The notes: generated from the letters alone by a model not told the origin. 64,000 nucleotides of DNA from Nitrospira sp. CR1.1 (GCA_014055465.1 WIAF01000010.1:93746-157745), one strand, 5' to 3'; numbered from the stretch's first letter, positions 1 to 8,587 are shown. Made by a program: numbers and translations.

Positions 1-1
1 G

Positions 2-844
2 ACGCTCGGGAAGCGGTACGCGCACTGGCTTGCGACGGACATTCTGAGGCCAGCTTCCGCGGAGCCCACACGACTATCGACACGTGAGACCGGGGGGTCG
101 CGGCTCGCAGTGGGAGGGACTCGGAGTAAGCCCTCACAGGGACTCCATCTTTCAGCCGTCCGGCAATGGTGCCTGTGGTTGGTGTCCGCCGGCCACCTGT
201 CCGAGAATCCCTTTGCGGCCGTGGCCGGGCCGCCTCGTGCCCGGTGGTTACGCCATCGCTTACTGACGCGAACGGACCTCCAAGGGTTGCTGAAGGAGTT
301 TGATCAAGACACAACGATCGGCCTGCGGAATTATCTCCTCGCGGCCTTGATGATTCGGACCGGCGCCCGCGAATCCGAACTCGCGGCAGCCAATATCGGC
401 GATCTGACGGAGTATGGAGAGGAAGGAAGCCTGCTGTTTCTCCACAGCAAAGGAAAGGCGAAACAGGAGCCGGTGATTGTGCGACCGGATCTCAGTCCGA
501 AGCTCTGGGGATACCTCCACCATCGATATCCTGACGGTCGTTTTCCACCGTCTGATCCGCTCTTCACGAATCACGATGTGAACCACCGAGGCGAGCGAAT
601 GACGACGCGAGGGATGCGGAAACAGCTGAAGGAGGCCTTTACTCAGGCCGGCCTTGCCCGGCCCCATGTGACCGCGCTCTCCCTGCGTTTGTCAGGTGGT
701 GCGCTGGCCTATCGCAAAGGCGCCAGCCCGTCGGAGGTCAAGCAGACGATGCGGCATGAATCCATCCGTACGACCCAGGTGCTCATCGATCAGGTCAATC
801 GCATCCGCTTTGGGGCGGAACGCTACCTCGACGATATTCAATAG
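2..844 (+). CDS. Tyrosine recombinase, 5'-truncated by window edge, catalytic Tyr lost
   Basis: The frame is open from the left edge to a stop at 842-844, so the true start lies outside the window. The C-terminal part has the fold signature of phage-integrase-type recombinases: box I Arg in RTGARESEL, the beta-hairpin Lys in SKGKAKQ, and box II/III as ALSLRLSGGALAY and MRHESIRTTQVLIDQV. In the family box II reads HxLR and the nucleophile is a Tyr after TTQxY. Here the His is Leu and the Tyr position is Leu, although the Arg and the box III His remain. It is likely inactive for strand cleavage, or repurposed. It lies just outside a Tn3-type end at 893, so it could be a relic of a TnpI-like or integron-like recombinase. 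The family call is sure; the inactivity is inferred. Confidence 0.8.
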   Translation, partial: TLGKRYAHWLATDILRPASAEPTRLSTRETGGSRLAVGGTRSKPSQGLHLSAVRQWCLWLVSAGHLSENPFAAVAGPPRARWLRHRLLTRTDLQGLLKEFDQDTTIGLRNYLLAALMIRTGARESELAAANIGDLTEYGEEGSLLFLHSKGKAKQEPVIVRPDLSPKLWGYLHHRYPDGRFPPSDPLFTNHDVNHRGERMTTRGMRKQLKEAFTQAGLARPHVTALSLRLSGGALAYRKGASPSEVKQTMRHESIRTTQVLIDQVNRIRFGAERYLDDIQ

Positions 845-892
845 CTACCCGCGCCTCCCGCTTCACTTCATTCTGGCAGCCAATCAGCCCTA

Positions 893-972
893 CCCCCGGT
901 TAAATTCCAACAGAGGTACGTGAAGTCCCACAGCGTCTTCGACAAGTCCCAGTCACTCAAGGAGAGAAGACG
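893..972 (+). repeat. 80-bp Tn3-end repeat, copy 1
   Basis: This stretch is repeated at 2663-2742 in the same orientation with a single mismatch (AACAG versus AATAG). It begins with CCCCCGG and includes the 36-bp inverted end of the downstream Tn3-family element at 898-933, plus 39 bp of subterminal sequence. It is therefore an extra, solo left end of that transposon. Confidence 0.9.
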
Positions 973-1049
973 TTGGTGTGCCATCCCATGCTCACAGCTT
1001 CTCCAAACCCGACAGGGTTACAACGTACCTCTCTGCCGCTTCACCCTCC

Positions 1050-1355
1050 TCACGCATGAACCGCATCCGCAAAAGTCTTCACTTTGATTTTCTTGGCCCG
1101 TTCTGCCACCTGGGCGGCATCATACTGGAACTGCAACCGCATCCATCCCTCTGGCGTGCTGCCAAACGCCTTCGCCAGGCGAATAGCCATATCCCAAGAC
1201 AGGTCCGCGCTCTCGTTCACCAGATGACTCAACGCAGACCGCGACACACCCAGCACCTTCGCCCCGTCGGTCACGCTCAACCCATGCGGCTCCAGACAGT
1301 CCACGCGCACCGAGAATCCCGGATGCGGGGGGGTCTTCATTTTTAAAGCCTTCAT
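1050..1355 (-). CDS. higA: HigA-type antitoxin (XRE-family HTH)
   Basis: A protein of 101 residues with a helix-turn-helix (DGAKVLGVSRSALSHLVN) followed by DLSWDMAIRLAKAFGSTPEGWM, the standard HigA/VapI pattern. HigA neutralises the HigB RNase and represses its own operon. I chose the ATG at 1353-1355, which has an AGGGAGAG ribosome site just upstream. A TTG at 1371-1373 would add six residues and is less likely. It lies 14 bp downstream of higB, giving the toxin-first order typical of hig loci. It sits between the two 80-bp Tn3-end repeats, so it is probably transposon-associated cargo that stabilises the element. The call is firm from the motif and the pairing. Confidence 0.9.
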   Translation of the reverse strand: MKALKMKTPPHPGFSVRVDCLEPHGLSVTDGAKVLGVSRSALSHLVNESADLSWDMAIRLAKAFGSTPEGWMRLQFQYDAAQVAERAKKIKVKTFADAVHA

Positions 1356-1369
1356 AACACTCTCCCTTT

Positions 1370-1648
1370 TCAATGGTAGTCCTCAAAATTCACATCGAGC
1401 GCATAGCCATCCTCAAACCGAAAGGTGATACGCCAGTTGGCCCTCACCGTTACGCCCCACTCCCCTTTCCGGCTGCCTTTCAGCGGGTGAAGCCTGTAGG
1501 AATGGACGTTCATCTCCTCGATCACCTCCGCCTGGTGCAACCGCGCCAGAATTGCCTTAATCCGGTCCACCATGTCAGCCGGCAGCTTCCGCGGATTGTC
1601 CTCCTCGAAAAACCTTTTAAGCCCCCGGTGCCTGAAACTTCCTATCAT
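1370..1648 (-). CDS. higB: HigB/RelE-family toxin
   Basis: A protein of 92 residues matching the HigB (RelE-superfamily) mRNA interferase: N-terminal MIGSFRHRGLKRFFE, a middle RIKAILARLHQAE, then HPLKGSRKGEW and the C-terminal strand WRITFRFEDGYALDVNFEDYH. HigB toxins cleave ribosome-bound mRNA and are held inactive by the neighbouring HigA. The ATG at 1646-1648 follows a short leader from a well-formed promoter at 1655-1683. The gene is intact and of normal family length. Confidence 0.92.
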   Translation of the reverse strand: MIGSFRHRGLKRFFEEDNPRKLPADMVDRIKAILARLHQAEVIEEMNVHSYRLHPLKGSRKGEWGVTVRANWRITFRFEDGYALDVNFEDYH

Positions 1649-1654
1649 ATTTCA

Positions 1655-1683
1655 ACTGTAGCGTGTAGCGCATCACTCGTCAA
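1655..1683 (-). promoter_or_regulatory. higBA promoter with repeated operator motif
   Basis: On the minus strand a -35 TTGACG and a -10 TACAGT are separated by exactly 17 bp, ending seven bases before the higB ATG. The -10 region overlaps the direct repeat TAGCG/TGTAGCG (plus strand CTGTAGCGTGTAGCGC), a common arrangement for autoregulation by the HigA antitoxin. The operator role is inferred. Confidence 0.7.
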
Positions 1684-2095
1684 CAGATTCTTTCGGCCAC
1701 TCGTTTCCCCCTATCCGTCCATCGCACCCGCACCCGATCGCCGCTCCTATGGCAATTGTGTGAGCCGTTTTACCCGCCCTTTGCCTGAAAACCCGCTTTT
1801 CCGCTCTTCCGGTTCCCCTGCCATTGCTCTGAACACGACCCGATAACAGGCAGCCGGCAGACTTTTCTTTCCGATGTCCGTTTCCCGTTCTTGTCACCTC
1901 TCCCCTTGAAGCCGTTTGTATTCTCCCTCCGTGCATCCTTGCCCCCTGCCACGCGCGGGCGCTTGTCGCGTCAACAGGAAGCCTCGGTTCCCCCTGAAGG
2001 TCTCCCCCAATTTTCCTGTGTGACGCTGCGCCCTGGCGCATGGCTTTAATGGAGGCATGCCCGCAAGGGAAAACACAAACCAAGGAGAGAACACT
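1684..2095. other. Non-coding stretch between higB and small gene
   Basis: About 410 bp without a convincing gene. The open frames here have no family resemblance and overlap one another on the minus strand. The only structure seen is the short palindrome GCGCCCTGGCGC near 2029-2040 and a strong ribosome site (AAGGAGAG) just before the next gene. Confidence 0.5.
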
Positions 2096-2374
2096 ATGAC
2101 AAACGAAAAACCAAAAACCACCGCAAAGAAGGCCCCGGCCTTCGTGATCTACGAAGTCGTCAACCGCAACGGCAAGAAGTACTGGAACCGCGTCGGCGCA
2201 GCTTTCAAGCACGGCAAGGGCGACGGCCTCAACCTGGTCTACAACAACGGCGCGCGCCAGGTGCTCATGCCCCCGAGCGACCAGACGGTCACGGAAACAC
2301 TTCCGACCGCAGAGGAAATCCTCCGCGAGGAAGCGATCCAGGGAGCAACACTCGCCGAAGGGGAGGCCGCGTAA
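2096..2374 (+). CDS. Small conserved plasmid-type hypothetical protein
   Basis: A protein of 92 residues: a Lys/Thr/Ala-rich start, then FVIYEVVNRNGKKYWNRVGAA, FKHGKGDGLNLVYNNG and an acidic C-terminus. The YxVxxRxGKxYWxRVGAAxxHxDGxGxN pattern resembles small proteins common on plasmids and integrative elements, whose function I do not know. The start at 2096 is set by AAGGAGAG seven bases upstream; an ATG at 2057 has no such site. It sits 35 bp before the next small gene, is probably co-transcribed with it, and the pair lies between the two Tn3-end repeats. Confidence 0.7.
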   Translation: MTNEKPKTTAKKAPAFVIYEVVNRNGKKYWNRVGAAFKHGKGDGLNLVYNNGARQVLMPPSDQTVTETLPTAEEILREEAIQGATLAEGEAA

Positions 2375-2409
2375 GCGGTCTCCTCCTTTTTTTCACAAGG
2401 AGAAACATC

Positions 2410-2673
2410 ATGGAAAAACGCTACGAAGTACAGACCTGGACGCTCTGCGACGGCTGGATCAATACCTGGTCCGTCAGCGAAGAGACCGCAGACAACATCT
2501 TCACGGAAGTCCCCGAAACCTTCACAACCCGCAAAGAGGCGCAGCAGGCGCTCGATGAATTCCTGGCCGACATTCAGGACGAAATCGACGCCGGCCAGCG
2601 CGACCCCGAGGACGGCTATGCCCGCGTGGACTTCAGGATTGCAGAAGTCCCGCTCGCCCTCCCCCCCGGTTAA
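2410..2673 (+). CDS. Small plasmid-type hypothetical protein, C-terminus altered by Tn3 end
   Basis: A protein of 87 residues beginning KRYEVQTWTLCDGWINTW and containing FTTRKEAQQALDEFLADI and ARVDFRIAEV. It resembles small proteins of unknown function found on plasmids next to genes like the one before it. A good ribosome site (ACAAGGAG) precedes the ATG. The last codons and the stop (PPG then TAA) lie inside the Tn3 end at 2663-2703, so the transposon inserted at or just before the original stop and supplied a new C-terminus. The function is probably little affected. Confidence 0.7.
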   Translation: MEKRYEVQTWTLCDGWINTWSVSEETADNIFTEVPETFTTRKEAQQALDEFLADIQDEIDAGQRDPEDGYARVDFRIAEVPLALPPG

Positions 2674-2742
2674 ATTCCAATAGAGGTACGTGAAGTCCCA
2701 CAGCGTCTTCGACAAGTCCCAGTCACTCAAGGAGAGAAGACG
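2663..2742 (+). repeat. 80-bp Tn3-end repeat, copy 2
   Basis: The second copy of the repeat at 893-972. Its 36-bp outer part (2668-2703) is inverted relative to 6053-6088 and forms the left end of the Tn3-family element. The transposase stop codon (2727-2729) lies within its inner part. Confidence 0.9.
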
Positions 2743-5700
2743 ATTGGCTCGCCCCCAAATTTGGGACCTGTTGAGGAGGTCAATTTTGGGAGCCGGATTC
2801 CAACGCTATCCCGTAGCTGTTCGTCAGAAAAATCATATTCGCCCAGCAGGTTCAGGTGCCGCCAGACCGCTGCCGAGCCGTGGGCTACCGCATCGAGCAA
2901 GGCTTCGCGGTCGGCGGGCTCTGTGGTCTCCTCCAGCTTTTGGGACAGATAGAGATAATTCCAGCAGATGATACAGTTCTTGATGAGCCGTTTGCACGCT
3001 TCCTCCAGCTCCTGGTCTTCTTCCTCCGCCTGGAGAAACTCTCGCGGGTTGCCGACCGAGATAGCCCGCGTGAAGCGGTGCACGTGTTCGATCCGGTCCA
3101 GCTGCTTTTCGATCGCTTGTCTCAACACGGGATTGTCGATGACCTGGAGAATAACCAGTGATTTCGGGACTTGTCCAAAGGCCTTCAGTGCCCGATACAG
3201 CGCGTGCTGTTTCGAGTACGAGTTGAGCCGGCGGAACAGATCCGAAGCCGTCACTTCCTTCAACTTAATGGTGGCAATCAGGCGCAGGATCTCGTCCCAG
3301 TGCTGAATCACCATCGCGTCATCGGCGTAACCAGCGGGTTTGATCGTCCAGGAGGAACGATCGGGCCTCTTGGTCCTAAAGATGTAGCGCCGCTGGCGTT
3401 TGAGGTTTTTGAAGCGAGGCGCGTAGGAAAAGCCGAGCAAATGGCTCACGGCGAAGACCATCTCGCTGAACCCGAAGGCGTCGGTCGAATGAATATCACT
3501 GTGGACGACCTCGTTGTGCATCAGTCCATCGATCACGTAGGCACTTTCCCGCTCGGCCGCGCTGAAGACGGTGGAGTACCACAGCACGTCTCGCTCGTCG
3601 CGGAAGGTGTAGGCGGCCACGCCTTGTTCTTTGCCGAAGTATTTGAACGAGTAGTTGGCGTGCAGCGACTCGACGCGCACCTCGAATTGCTGCCCATCAC
3701 TGGAGGTATGGAGACGATCCGGCACGCGGCGCATCAGGTTCGGTAATTCCAATTGGTCCATCAGGCGTACGACGCGATCACTGGCCGCCTGCAGACCATC
3801 CAGGGTGAAATGCCAGTTCACCGTATGCTCCAATTCGTCTTCATTAATCCCGCGGGAGATGCGCATCATACGGCGCAGGCCAATCGCGCAGCCGATGCCG
3901 ATGATCCCCGCATAGATGGTGGCGTCCGAGGGCTTACCACGGTGGTACCGCTGCTGCGGGGGTTGCAATTCGTCCAGGTAGTGAGCGAAGCGGTTCGCCG
4001 TGGCGAGCACTTCCACCAATGGCACGACGTGGTGCTCGGGAAAGTAGTGCTGTAAGGGCTCTGCATCGTGCTCTTCTTGCTTGGGTGTGGCGAGGCTGAA
4101 GTCGCCGGTCTTCCTGACGGTGATGTAGGGATTCTTCCCCTCGGCAATCTTCTGATTGGTGGTGAGATATTGCTGGTATAAGGCCTCGTCGAGTGCCGTG
4201 AGCACCTTGCGGGGCTCGACGAAGCCCTCCAACCCTGCCCGTTCGATCAGCTGCGGTTTCTCGCGCCGCCAGCGGGCGCGGTCGATCAGGTAGTCATCCA
4301 GAGGCCGGTATTTGTAGGAATGTTCCAGGTTCAGCGCACCGGATTTGATTCCGCTCTGCACGTGCTGGAAGAGCAGCGCCTTGTAGAGAGAGACGCGGAA
4401 CTTGCCGTCTTTGTTGACGGCGGCCCGCTCCTTCGGATCCACGAATCCGGTCGGTGCCGATTGATCCACCGCCCCGTCCTGGTCTTTGAACTGCTCAATG
4501 GCCTCCACTAATTTCCGGGCGCCGGGCTCACCCTGAAAGGTCAGTGCCCTCAGGACCGGGCTCACGCGATTCTGGATCCAGACCGACTTCGCCTCCAGGA
4601 TTGTATAATAATCGTCCTCGCCCAACTCACTGACCAGCGACGCCTTGAGTTCGGCCACGGGATCGTCCTCGAGTAGGCGGCGGGTATCGTGCGCGGCGAG
4701 CAAGGCCCGGATGCGGGTCACTTTTTCCGCATCGCTAAGTGCCCGATCCTCGGCAATACTGCCAATGGTGGTGAGAGTTCCGACGACCCCGTGTTCCAGG
4801 CTTGCGAGGAGAATCCTCAGTGTGTCGTGCTGTTGCTGATGGCGGGCGTAACACTGCTCCTTGTGCGCACGGCGGGCGCCGTTCTGAAAGCTCCGCAGAC
4901 TGGCGAGCAGCCCATCGACCAAATTGTCGTGAAGCCTGTAGTACTGATGCGCGATGAAGGCCACCACGTGCAGATAGCGATCCGGATCATCCCGACGCGT
5001 GATCTGAAAGATTTCCGCCCGGATCACCGTGTGAGCGTAATACAGGATCCCGCGGGGTTTGAGCGCGAGGGTGTGAAGCACCCGGCTCAGTTGATGGTAC
5101 AGGTCTCGAACCAGGCTACAATCGGTCACACGCTCTTTGACCTTCGAGGGGTTGGTCGACTGCGAGAGCTTCTTCATTAAGGTGAGCTTGTAGGCACTGG
5201 TTTTGCCGGGAACGGTCTCCTCCGCGCGCGGTTCCTGCGTCAGCAGGTCGTCCAAGACGGATCGCGTCGCCGGGTCCAGCGTCCGTTCAATGGTACCTGC
5301 CAGCGTTTGACTCTGGGTCTTGATTGCACGCAGGGTATGAGCGGCTAAGGGGAAATAGCCGGGGACTTCAATTTTCTCGCGAATCAGCACCTCGACACAC
5401 CGCCAGAAGATGACCTTGGGCTTGAGCTGGGACCGTACCAGACGCGCGATTTCTTCAGCAAGGACAGGACGGCCGTGCGGGTGGAAGGGCTTGAAGCCGT
5501 AGACGCTTAGGATACATGTCCGGTGCCGTGATGAGGTCTCCTTGGGATAGCGCACGAGGTGGGTCCCGCCCAGCCGCAGGCCTGTCCGCCTGGCAACGTA
5601 GTCAACATCCCGCCGATGAAATGTCCGCGACGGGAAGAAGCGCTTGCTCGCTTTGAAGTACCCGCAACTCAGGAGAAAGCACAGTTGATTGGCAGGCGTG

Positions 5701-5822
5701 CGCAGGCTCGCGGCCGCCTGCTGGATGGTGTGAGGGAAATCAAAATAGTGCTGGCGCTGAAAACTATTGAACATCGGGGCTGACTCGAAGGCTTCTCGCT
5801 CAACAGTGTGCAGAATATTCAT
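2727..5822 (-). CDS. tnpA: Tn3-family transposase
   Basis: About 1031 residues, normal for TnpA. The N-terminal DUF4158 region (about 1-165) includes LSCGYFKASKRFFPSRTF; the C-terminal DDE domain has TSSDGQ, HSTDAFGFSE and CIICWNYLYLSQKLEE, so all three acidic residues are present, followed by LLGEYDFSDE. It catalyses replicative transposition at the 36-bp ends. I chose the ATG at 5820-5822 (MNILHTVEREAF), where family similarity begins and GGGAGG lies upstream. The open frame extends to 5954, but the extra 44 residues look unrelated. It appears intact, although no resolvase is present to resolve cointegrates. Confidence 0.93.
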   Translation of the reverse strand: MNILHTVEREAFESAPMFNSFQRQHYFDFPHTIQQAAASLRTPANQLCFLLSCGYFKASKRFFPSRTFHRRDVDYVARRTGLRLGGTHLVRYPKETSSRHRTCILSVYGFKPFHPHGRPVLAEEIARLVRSQLKPKVIFWRCVEVLIREKIEVPGYFPLAAHTLRAIKTQSQTLAGTIERTLDPATRSVLDDLLTQEPRAEETVPGKTSAYKLTLMKKLSQSTNPSKVKERVTDCSLVRDLYHQLSRVLHTLALKPRGILYYAHTVIRAEIFQITRRDDPDRYLHVVAFIAHQYYRLHDNLVDGLLASLRSFQNGARRAHKEQCYARHQQQHDTLRILLASLEHGVVGTLTTIGSIAEDRALSDAEKVTRIRALLAAHDTRRLLEDDPVAELKASLVSELGEDDYYTILEAKSVWIQNRVSPVLRALTFQGEPGARKLVEAIEQFKDQDGAVDQSAPTGFVDPKERAAVNKDGKFRVSLYKALLFQHVQSGIKSGALNLEHSYKYRPLDDYLIDRARWRREKPQLIERAGLEGFVEPRKVLTALDEALYQQYLTTNQKIAEGKNPYITVRKTGDFSLATPKQEEHDAEPLQHYFPEHHVVPLVEVLATANRFAHYLDELQPPQQRYHRGKPSDATIYAGIIGIGCAIGLRRMMRISRGINEDELEHTVNWHFTLDGLQAASDRVVRLMDQLELPNLMRRVPDRLHTSSDGQQFEVRVESLHANYSFKYFGKEQGVAAYTFRDERDVLWYSTVFSAAERESAYVIDGLMHNEVVHSDIHSTDAFGFSEMVFAVSHLLGFSYAPRFKNLKRQRRYIFRTKRPDRSSWTIKPAGYADDAMVIQHWDEILRLIATIKLKEVTASDLFRRLNSYSKQHALYRALKAFGQVPKSLVILQVIDNPVLRQAIEKQLDRIEHVHRFTRAISVGNPREFLQAEEEDQELEEACKRLIKNCIICWNYLYLSQKLEETTEPADREALLDAVAHGSAAVWRHLNLLGEYDFSDEQLRDSVGIRLPKLTSSTGPKFGGEPIVFSP

Positions 5823-6052
5823 TCGCGGCACGGCAAGCCTCCCGTCACGTTCGTGCCGGGCTATGAACGGCCGAACGAGCGCCTCTCCAGCACGAACGAG
5901 TCTACAAAGCGCCGTCGCATAGTAGCGCAGATGGTACGGGAGCCTGGATGACAAAGATATGATGCCGTGTCAAAACGTGTTGGGGCAGGGCTCGCGGTGG
6001 GCTCACGCCCACCTATATTGCATAGCGATGGGTCGGCGTTGGAGGGGGTTTT

Positions 6053-6088
6053 CTGTGGGACTTTACGTACTTCTGTTGGAATTTAGCC
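6053..6088 (-). repeat. Right inverted end of the Tn3-family element
   Basis: The plus strand reads CTGTGGGACTTTACGTAC at the start and ends GGAATTTAGCC, the reverse complement of 2668-2703 with four differences. It lies only 32 bp from the end of merA, so the mercury operon abuts the transposon. Confidence 0.85.
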
Positions 6089-6120
6089 ATGCCGGGGTTT
6101 TGCCTCACGTCCCAATTCCG

Positions 6121-7785
6121 CTACCCAGCGCAACAGGACAGCTTGCTCACATCCTTCTTGAACGTCAGCGCAGCCAGTTTGAGCCCTTCGACCATCGTCA
6201 GGTATGGATGAAACGTGTCAGCCACGTCCTGCACAGCCAGCCCAAATCGGATGGCGAGGGTAGCCTCCTGAATCACCTCACCTGCTTCGGCTGCGAGAAC
6301 GTGTGCGCCCACCAATCGCCCGGTTTCTTCCTCAGCGACCAGCTTAATAAGGCCTTTGGTATTCCGGGACGCCAGCGCCCTCGGGACATGCTCAAGCGGT
6401 AGCAGCGAGGTTTGCACGCGAAGCCCTTTCTCCCTCGCTTGTCGCTCGGTCAGGCCGACGCTCGCGATCTGAGGGTCGGTGAAGGTGACGTGCGGCAACG
6501 CCGTGAGATCGAACACCTTGCCCACGCCGCTGAGCGCGTTCTCGGCCGCAAGACCGCCTGCATAGGCGGCCACATACACGTACATCGGATCGCCAAGGCA
6601 GTCACCGGCTGCGTAGATATCGGGATTGGCTGTCTGCAAGTGCTCGTTCACTGTGATCTCGCCTTTTGACCCTAATGCGACTCCGGCGTCTTCCAATCCG
6701 AACCCGCTCGTGTTCGGGCGGCGCCCAGTCGCAACCAGCAAGCAATCAGCCCGGCAGACCTCCGGCTTTCCGTCGGTCTGGGTGTGCACGAGGTAGCCTC
6801 CATCTCGACGCTCGACCTGACTGATTGTGACGTTCGTGCAGATCCGAACCTTCTCCTCTTCGAGGTAACGAACGAGTGCTTGCCCGATCTCCGGTTCCTC
6901 CGCTCTCGCCACATGTGGTCCGCTTTCCAGCACCATGACTTGGACACCGAATCGGGCAAAGAGCTGCGCAAACTCCAGCCCAATGCTGCCTCCCCCGATG
7001 ATGATCAGTGACGCAGGAAGCGCCTCCAGGTTGAGCGCCTGCTCGCTAGTGAGAAAGCCGGCTTCGTGAAGTCCCGGTATCGGCGGCGCCCAAGGCGAAG
7101 AGCCTGTCGCGACCACGATCTTCTCCGGCTCATAGACAGTGCCATTGACGCGCACCTGGCGCCCGCCCAGAAGCGTGGCGTCTCCTTTCAGAATGGTGAT
7201 GGTGGGATACACAGCCGCCACGTCCACATACTTGCCTTGACGTAACGCGGCCACGAGCTCGTCCTTTTGCTGCACCACTCGTTGCCAGTTCGAGGGAGAC
7301 GGACAAGCGGTCAGCCCTTCGAATTGCGGATAAGCGGAGTGATAACAGAGCTCAGCGGCCTTGATGAGCGTCTTTGATGGCACACAGCCGATGTTCACGC
7401 AGGTGCCACCAATGGTGTCTTTTTCGACGATCGCGACCGTGACGCCCAGCTCGGCAGCTTTGATCGCCGCGGCAAAGGCCGCTGAGCCGCCGCCGATCGT
7501 CATTAGATCGTAGTCCCGATGTTTCGATGACGGAACAGTGCGAGTCGGTTCCAATTCGCGCCGCTCAACGACCACCCCGTGGTAGCCGGAACGCTGCACA
7601 GCCTCCAGGAGCGCGCGATCCGTCACGTCTGGTCCTGCCACGACTGTGGCCAGCCCTACACGCCAGGCGCCGATTTGGACGTCTTCCACTCCAGGAACGG
7701 CCTTCAGCGCCTGCGTGACGTGGCACGCGCAGCGTTCGCAGGTCATGCCTTCCACGCGCAATGTCAGAAAGGATCGGTTGCTCAT
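6121..7785 (-). CDS. merA: Mercuric reductase with N-terminal HMA domain
   Basis: A protein of 554 residues. It reduces Hg(II) to volatile Hg(0) with NADPH in the cytoplasm. Residues 1-70 are a heavy-metal-associated domain with GMTCERC (Cys15/18). Residues 92-540 are the FAD/NAD disulfide oxidoreductase with TIGGGSAAF, the redox pair GGTCVNIGCVPSKT (Cys129/134), the NAD site IIIGGGSIGLEFAQ and the second FAD motif YAAGDCLGDP. The C-terminal Cys551-Cys552 pair, needed to take Hg(II) into the active site, is present. GGAGG precedes the ATG by six bases. It is the last gene of the mer operon and appears fully functional. Confidence 0.97.
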   Translation of the reverse strand: MSNRSFLTLRVEGMTCERCACHVTQALKAVPGVEDVQIGAWRVGLATVVAGPDVTDRALLEAVQRSGYHGVVVERRELEPTRTVPSSKHRDYDLMTIGGGSAAFAAAIKAAELGVTVAIVEKDTIGGTCVNIGCVPSKTLIKAAELCYHSAYPQFEGLTACPSPSNWQRVVQQKDELVAALRQGKYVDVAAVYPTITILKGDATLLGGRQVRVNGTVYEPEKIVVATGSSPWAPPIPGLHEAGFLTSEQALNLEALPASLIIIGGGSIGLEFAQLFARFGVQVMVLESGPHVARAEEPEIGQALVRYLEEEKVRICTNVTISQVERRDGGYLVHTQTDGKPEVCRADCLLVATGRRPNTSGFGLEDAGVALGSKGEITVNEHLQTANPDIYAAGDCLGDPMYVYVAAYAGGLAAENALSGVGKVFDLTALPHVTFTDPQIASVGLTERQAREKGLRVQTSLLPLEHVPRALASRNTKGLIKLVAEEETGRLVGAHVLAAEAGEVIQEATLAIRFGLAVQDVADTFHPYLTMVEGLKLAALTFKKDVSKLSCCAG

Positions 7786-7833
7786 ACGATACCTCCGTTG
7801 TCCGTGAGGGGAAATGGAAGTTGAGGCGAACCC

Positions 7834-8112
7834 TTAATGAGGCCGACTGAATTCCACGTTCACCTCTTTGCTCAAATAATTGACCAGCACACCCTGCTTC
7901 TCATAAGCGAGCACGGCCCCCATGACGTTTTCGTCTCCCACCGCTTCCTTGCCGAGGATTTTATGGTGATGTCCGCGCGGATCGCCCTGGGCGTCGAGCG
8001 CAGGCTCTGAAGGCAGAACCAAAATGTGGCCATCGTGAAGCCACAGCACCACGAGGAAAAGCGCGGCGAGTGTGCTCGCAAGAGACCTCTTGCACCACAT
8101 GGTCGCGCCCAC
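7834..8112 (-). CDS. Small exported His-containing protein in mer operon
   Basis: About 92 residues. A GTG start at 8110-8112 is favoured by GGAGG seven bases upstream; an ATG four codons later lacks a site. The N-terminus is a signal peptide or membrane anchor (LASTLAALFLVVLWL). The mature part has DPRGHHHKILGKEAVGDENVMGAVLAYEKQG and ends EVNVEFSRPH. I do not recognise a named family. Its position between the merP-like gene and merA, the export signal and the His cluster suggest a periplasmic mercury-handling accessory, which is inference. Confidence 0.6.
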   Translation of the reverse strand: MGATMWCKRSLASTLAALFLVVLWLHDGHILVLPSEPALDAQGDPRGHHHKILGKEAVGDENVMGAVLAYEKQGVLVNYLSKEVNVEFSRPH

Positions 8113-8138
8113 GTTGAAGCCTCCGGTCACCGGAGCCT

Positions 8139-8549
8139 CTACTTCAAGAAGTGCCCGAACCAATTCCACCCCCCACTCTGTTCGCCAGCCTTGGCCGTGA
8201 GAGTGCCGTTCGGAACCACGCTGGCCCGATAGGAAGATAGGATGCTGCCTGCACTCGCGACGGCTTGGACCAATTGATCGCGGGTGACTCGACCGGGCTC
8301 GATTCCGACGATCGCTCCGCCGCGGGCATAGCTCACCTCTGCTCGGTTCACGCCCGGCACGGCGAGCAGCGCACGGCGAATGTCCTTTTCGCAACTGGCG
8401 CAGGTCCAACCCTCAATCTTCAGGGTCATCACTTCTCCGGCCTGGCTTGCAGACGCGCCGGCCTTTTGAGGAGAGGCCTCTGCCCCAGTTCCGCCCCAGA
8501 ACATACTCCCCATCACGATCCAGCTTACGAGAAACATGGTCGTCTTCAT
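8139..8549 (-). CDS. merP: MerP-like periplasmic mercury-binding protein
   Basis: A protein of 136 residues: a signal peptide (about 1-25), an Ala/Ser-rich linker, then one HMA domain of about 70 residues with EGWTCASC (Cys50/53) and VPGVNRAEVSYARGGAIV, plus a 30-residue tail. MerP binds Hg(II) in the periplasm and passes it to MerT. The usual Met before TxxC is Trp (GWTC instead of GMTC). The ATG at 8547-8549 follows GAGGTGA; a GTG three codons earlier is possible. It lies 38 bp after the MerB-MerT fusion, matching the usual T-then-P order. Confidence 0.85.
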   Translation of the reverse strand: MKTTMFLVSWIVMGSMFWGGTGAEASPQKAGASASQAGEVMTLKIEGWTCASCEKDIRRALLAVPGVNRAEVSYARGGAIVGIEPGRVTRDQLVQAVASAGSILSSYRASVVPNGTLTAKAGEQSGGWNWFGHFLK

Positions 8550-8587
8550 CAGGTTCACCTCTTTCTATGTGGCAGCGTTCTGCCTGC

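Larger units (their letters stand above)
2668..6088 (-). mobile_element. Tn3-family transposon, transposase only
   Basis: The ends are 36-bp inverted repeats at 2668-2703 and 6053-6088 that agree at about 32 positions. Each ends internally in ACGTGAAG or ACGTAAAG, near the ACGxTAAG typical of Tn3-family inner ends. Between them is only the large transposase; no resolvase gene is visible. No 5-bp target duplication is evident at these ends (CCCCC on the left, ATGCC on the right). That fits rearrangement, or an origin shared with the extra left end at 893. Confidence 0.75.

Noticed and set aside
933..1040. Possible short inverted partner of the Tn3 end (ACGTACCTCT near 1024), which would make 893-1040 a MITE-like unit
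   Set aside because: Only about 10 bp match the 36-bp end, with no further similarity on either side, so chance is a sufficient explanation.
3655..5783. Plus-strand open frames across the Tn3 transposase
   Set aside because: They lie wholly inside the well-supported transposase gene on the other strand and show no protein family resemblance.
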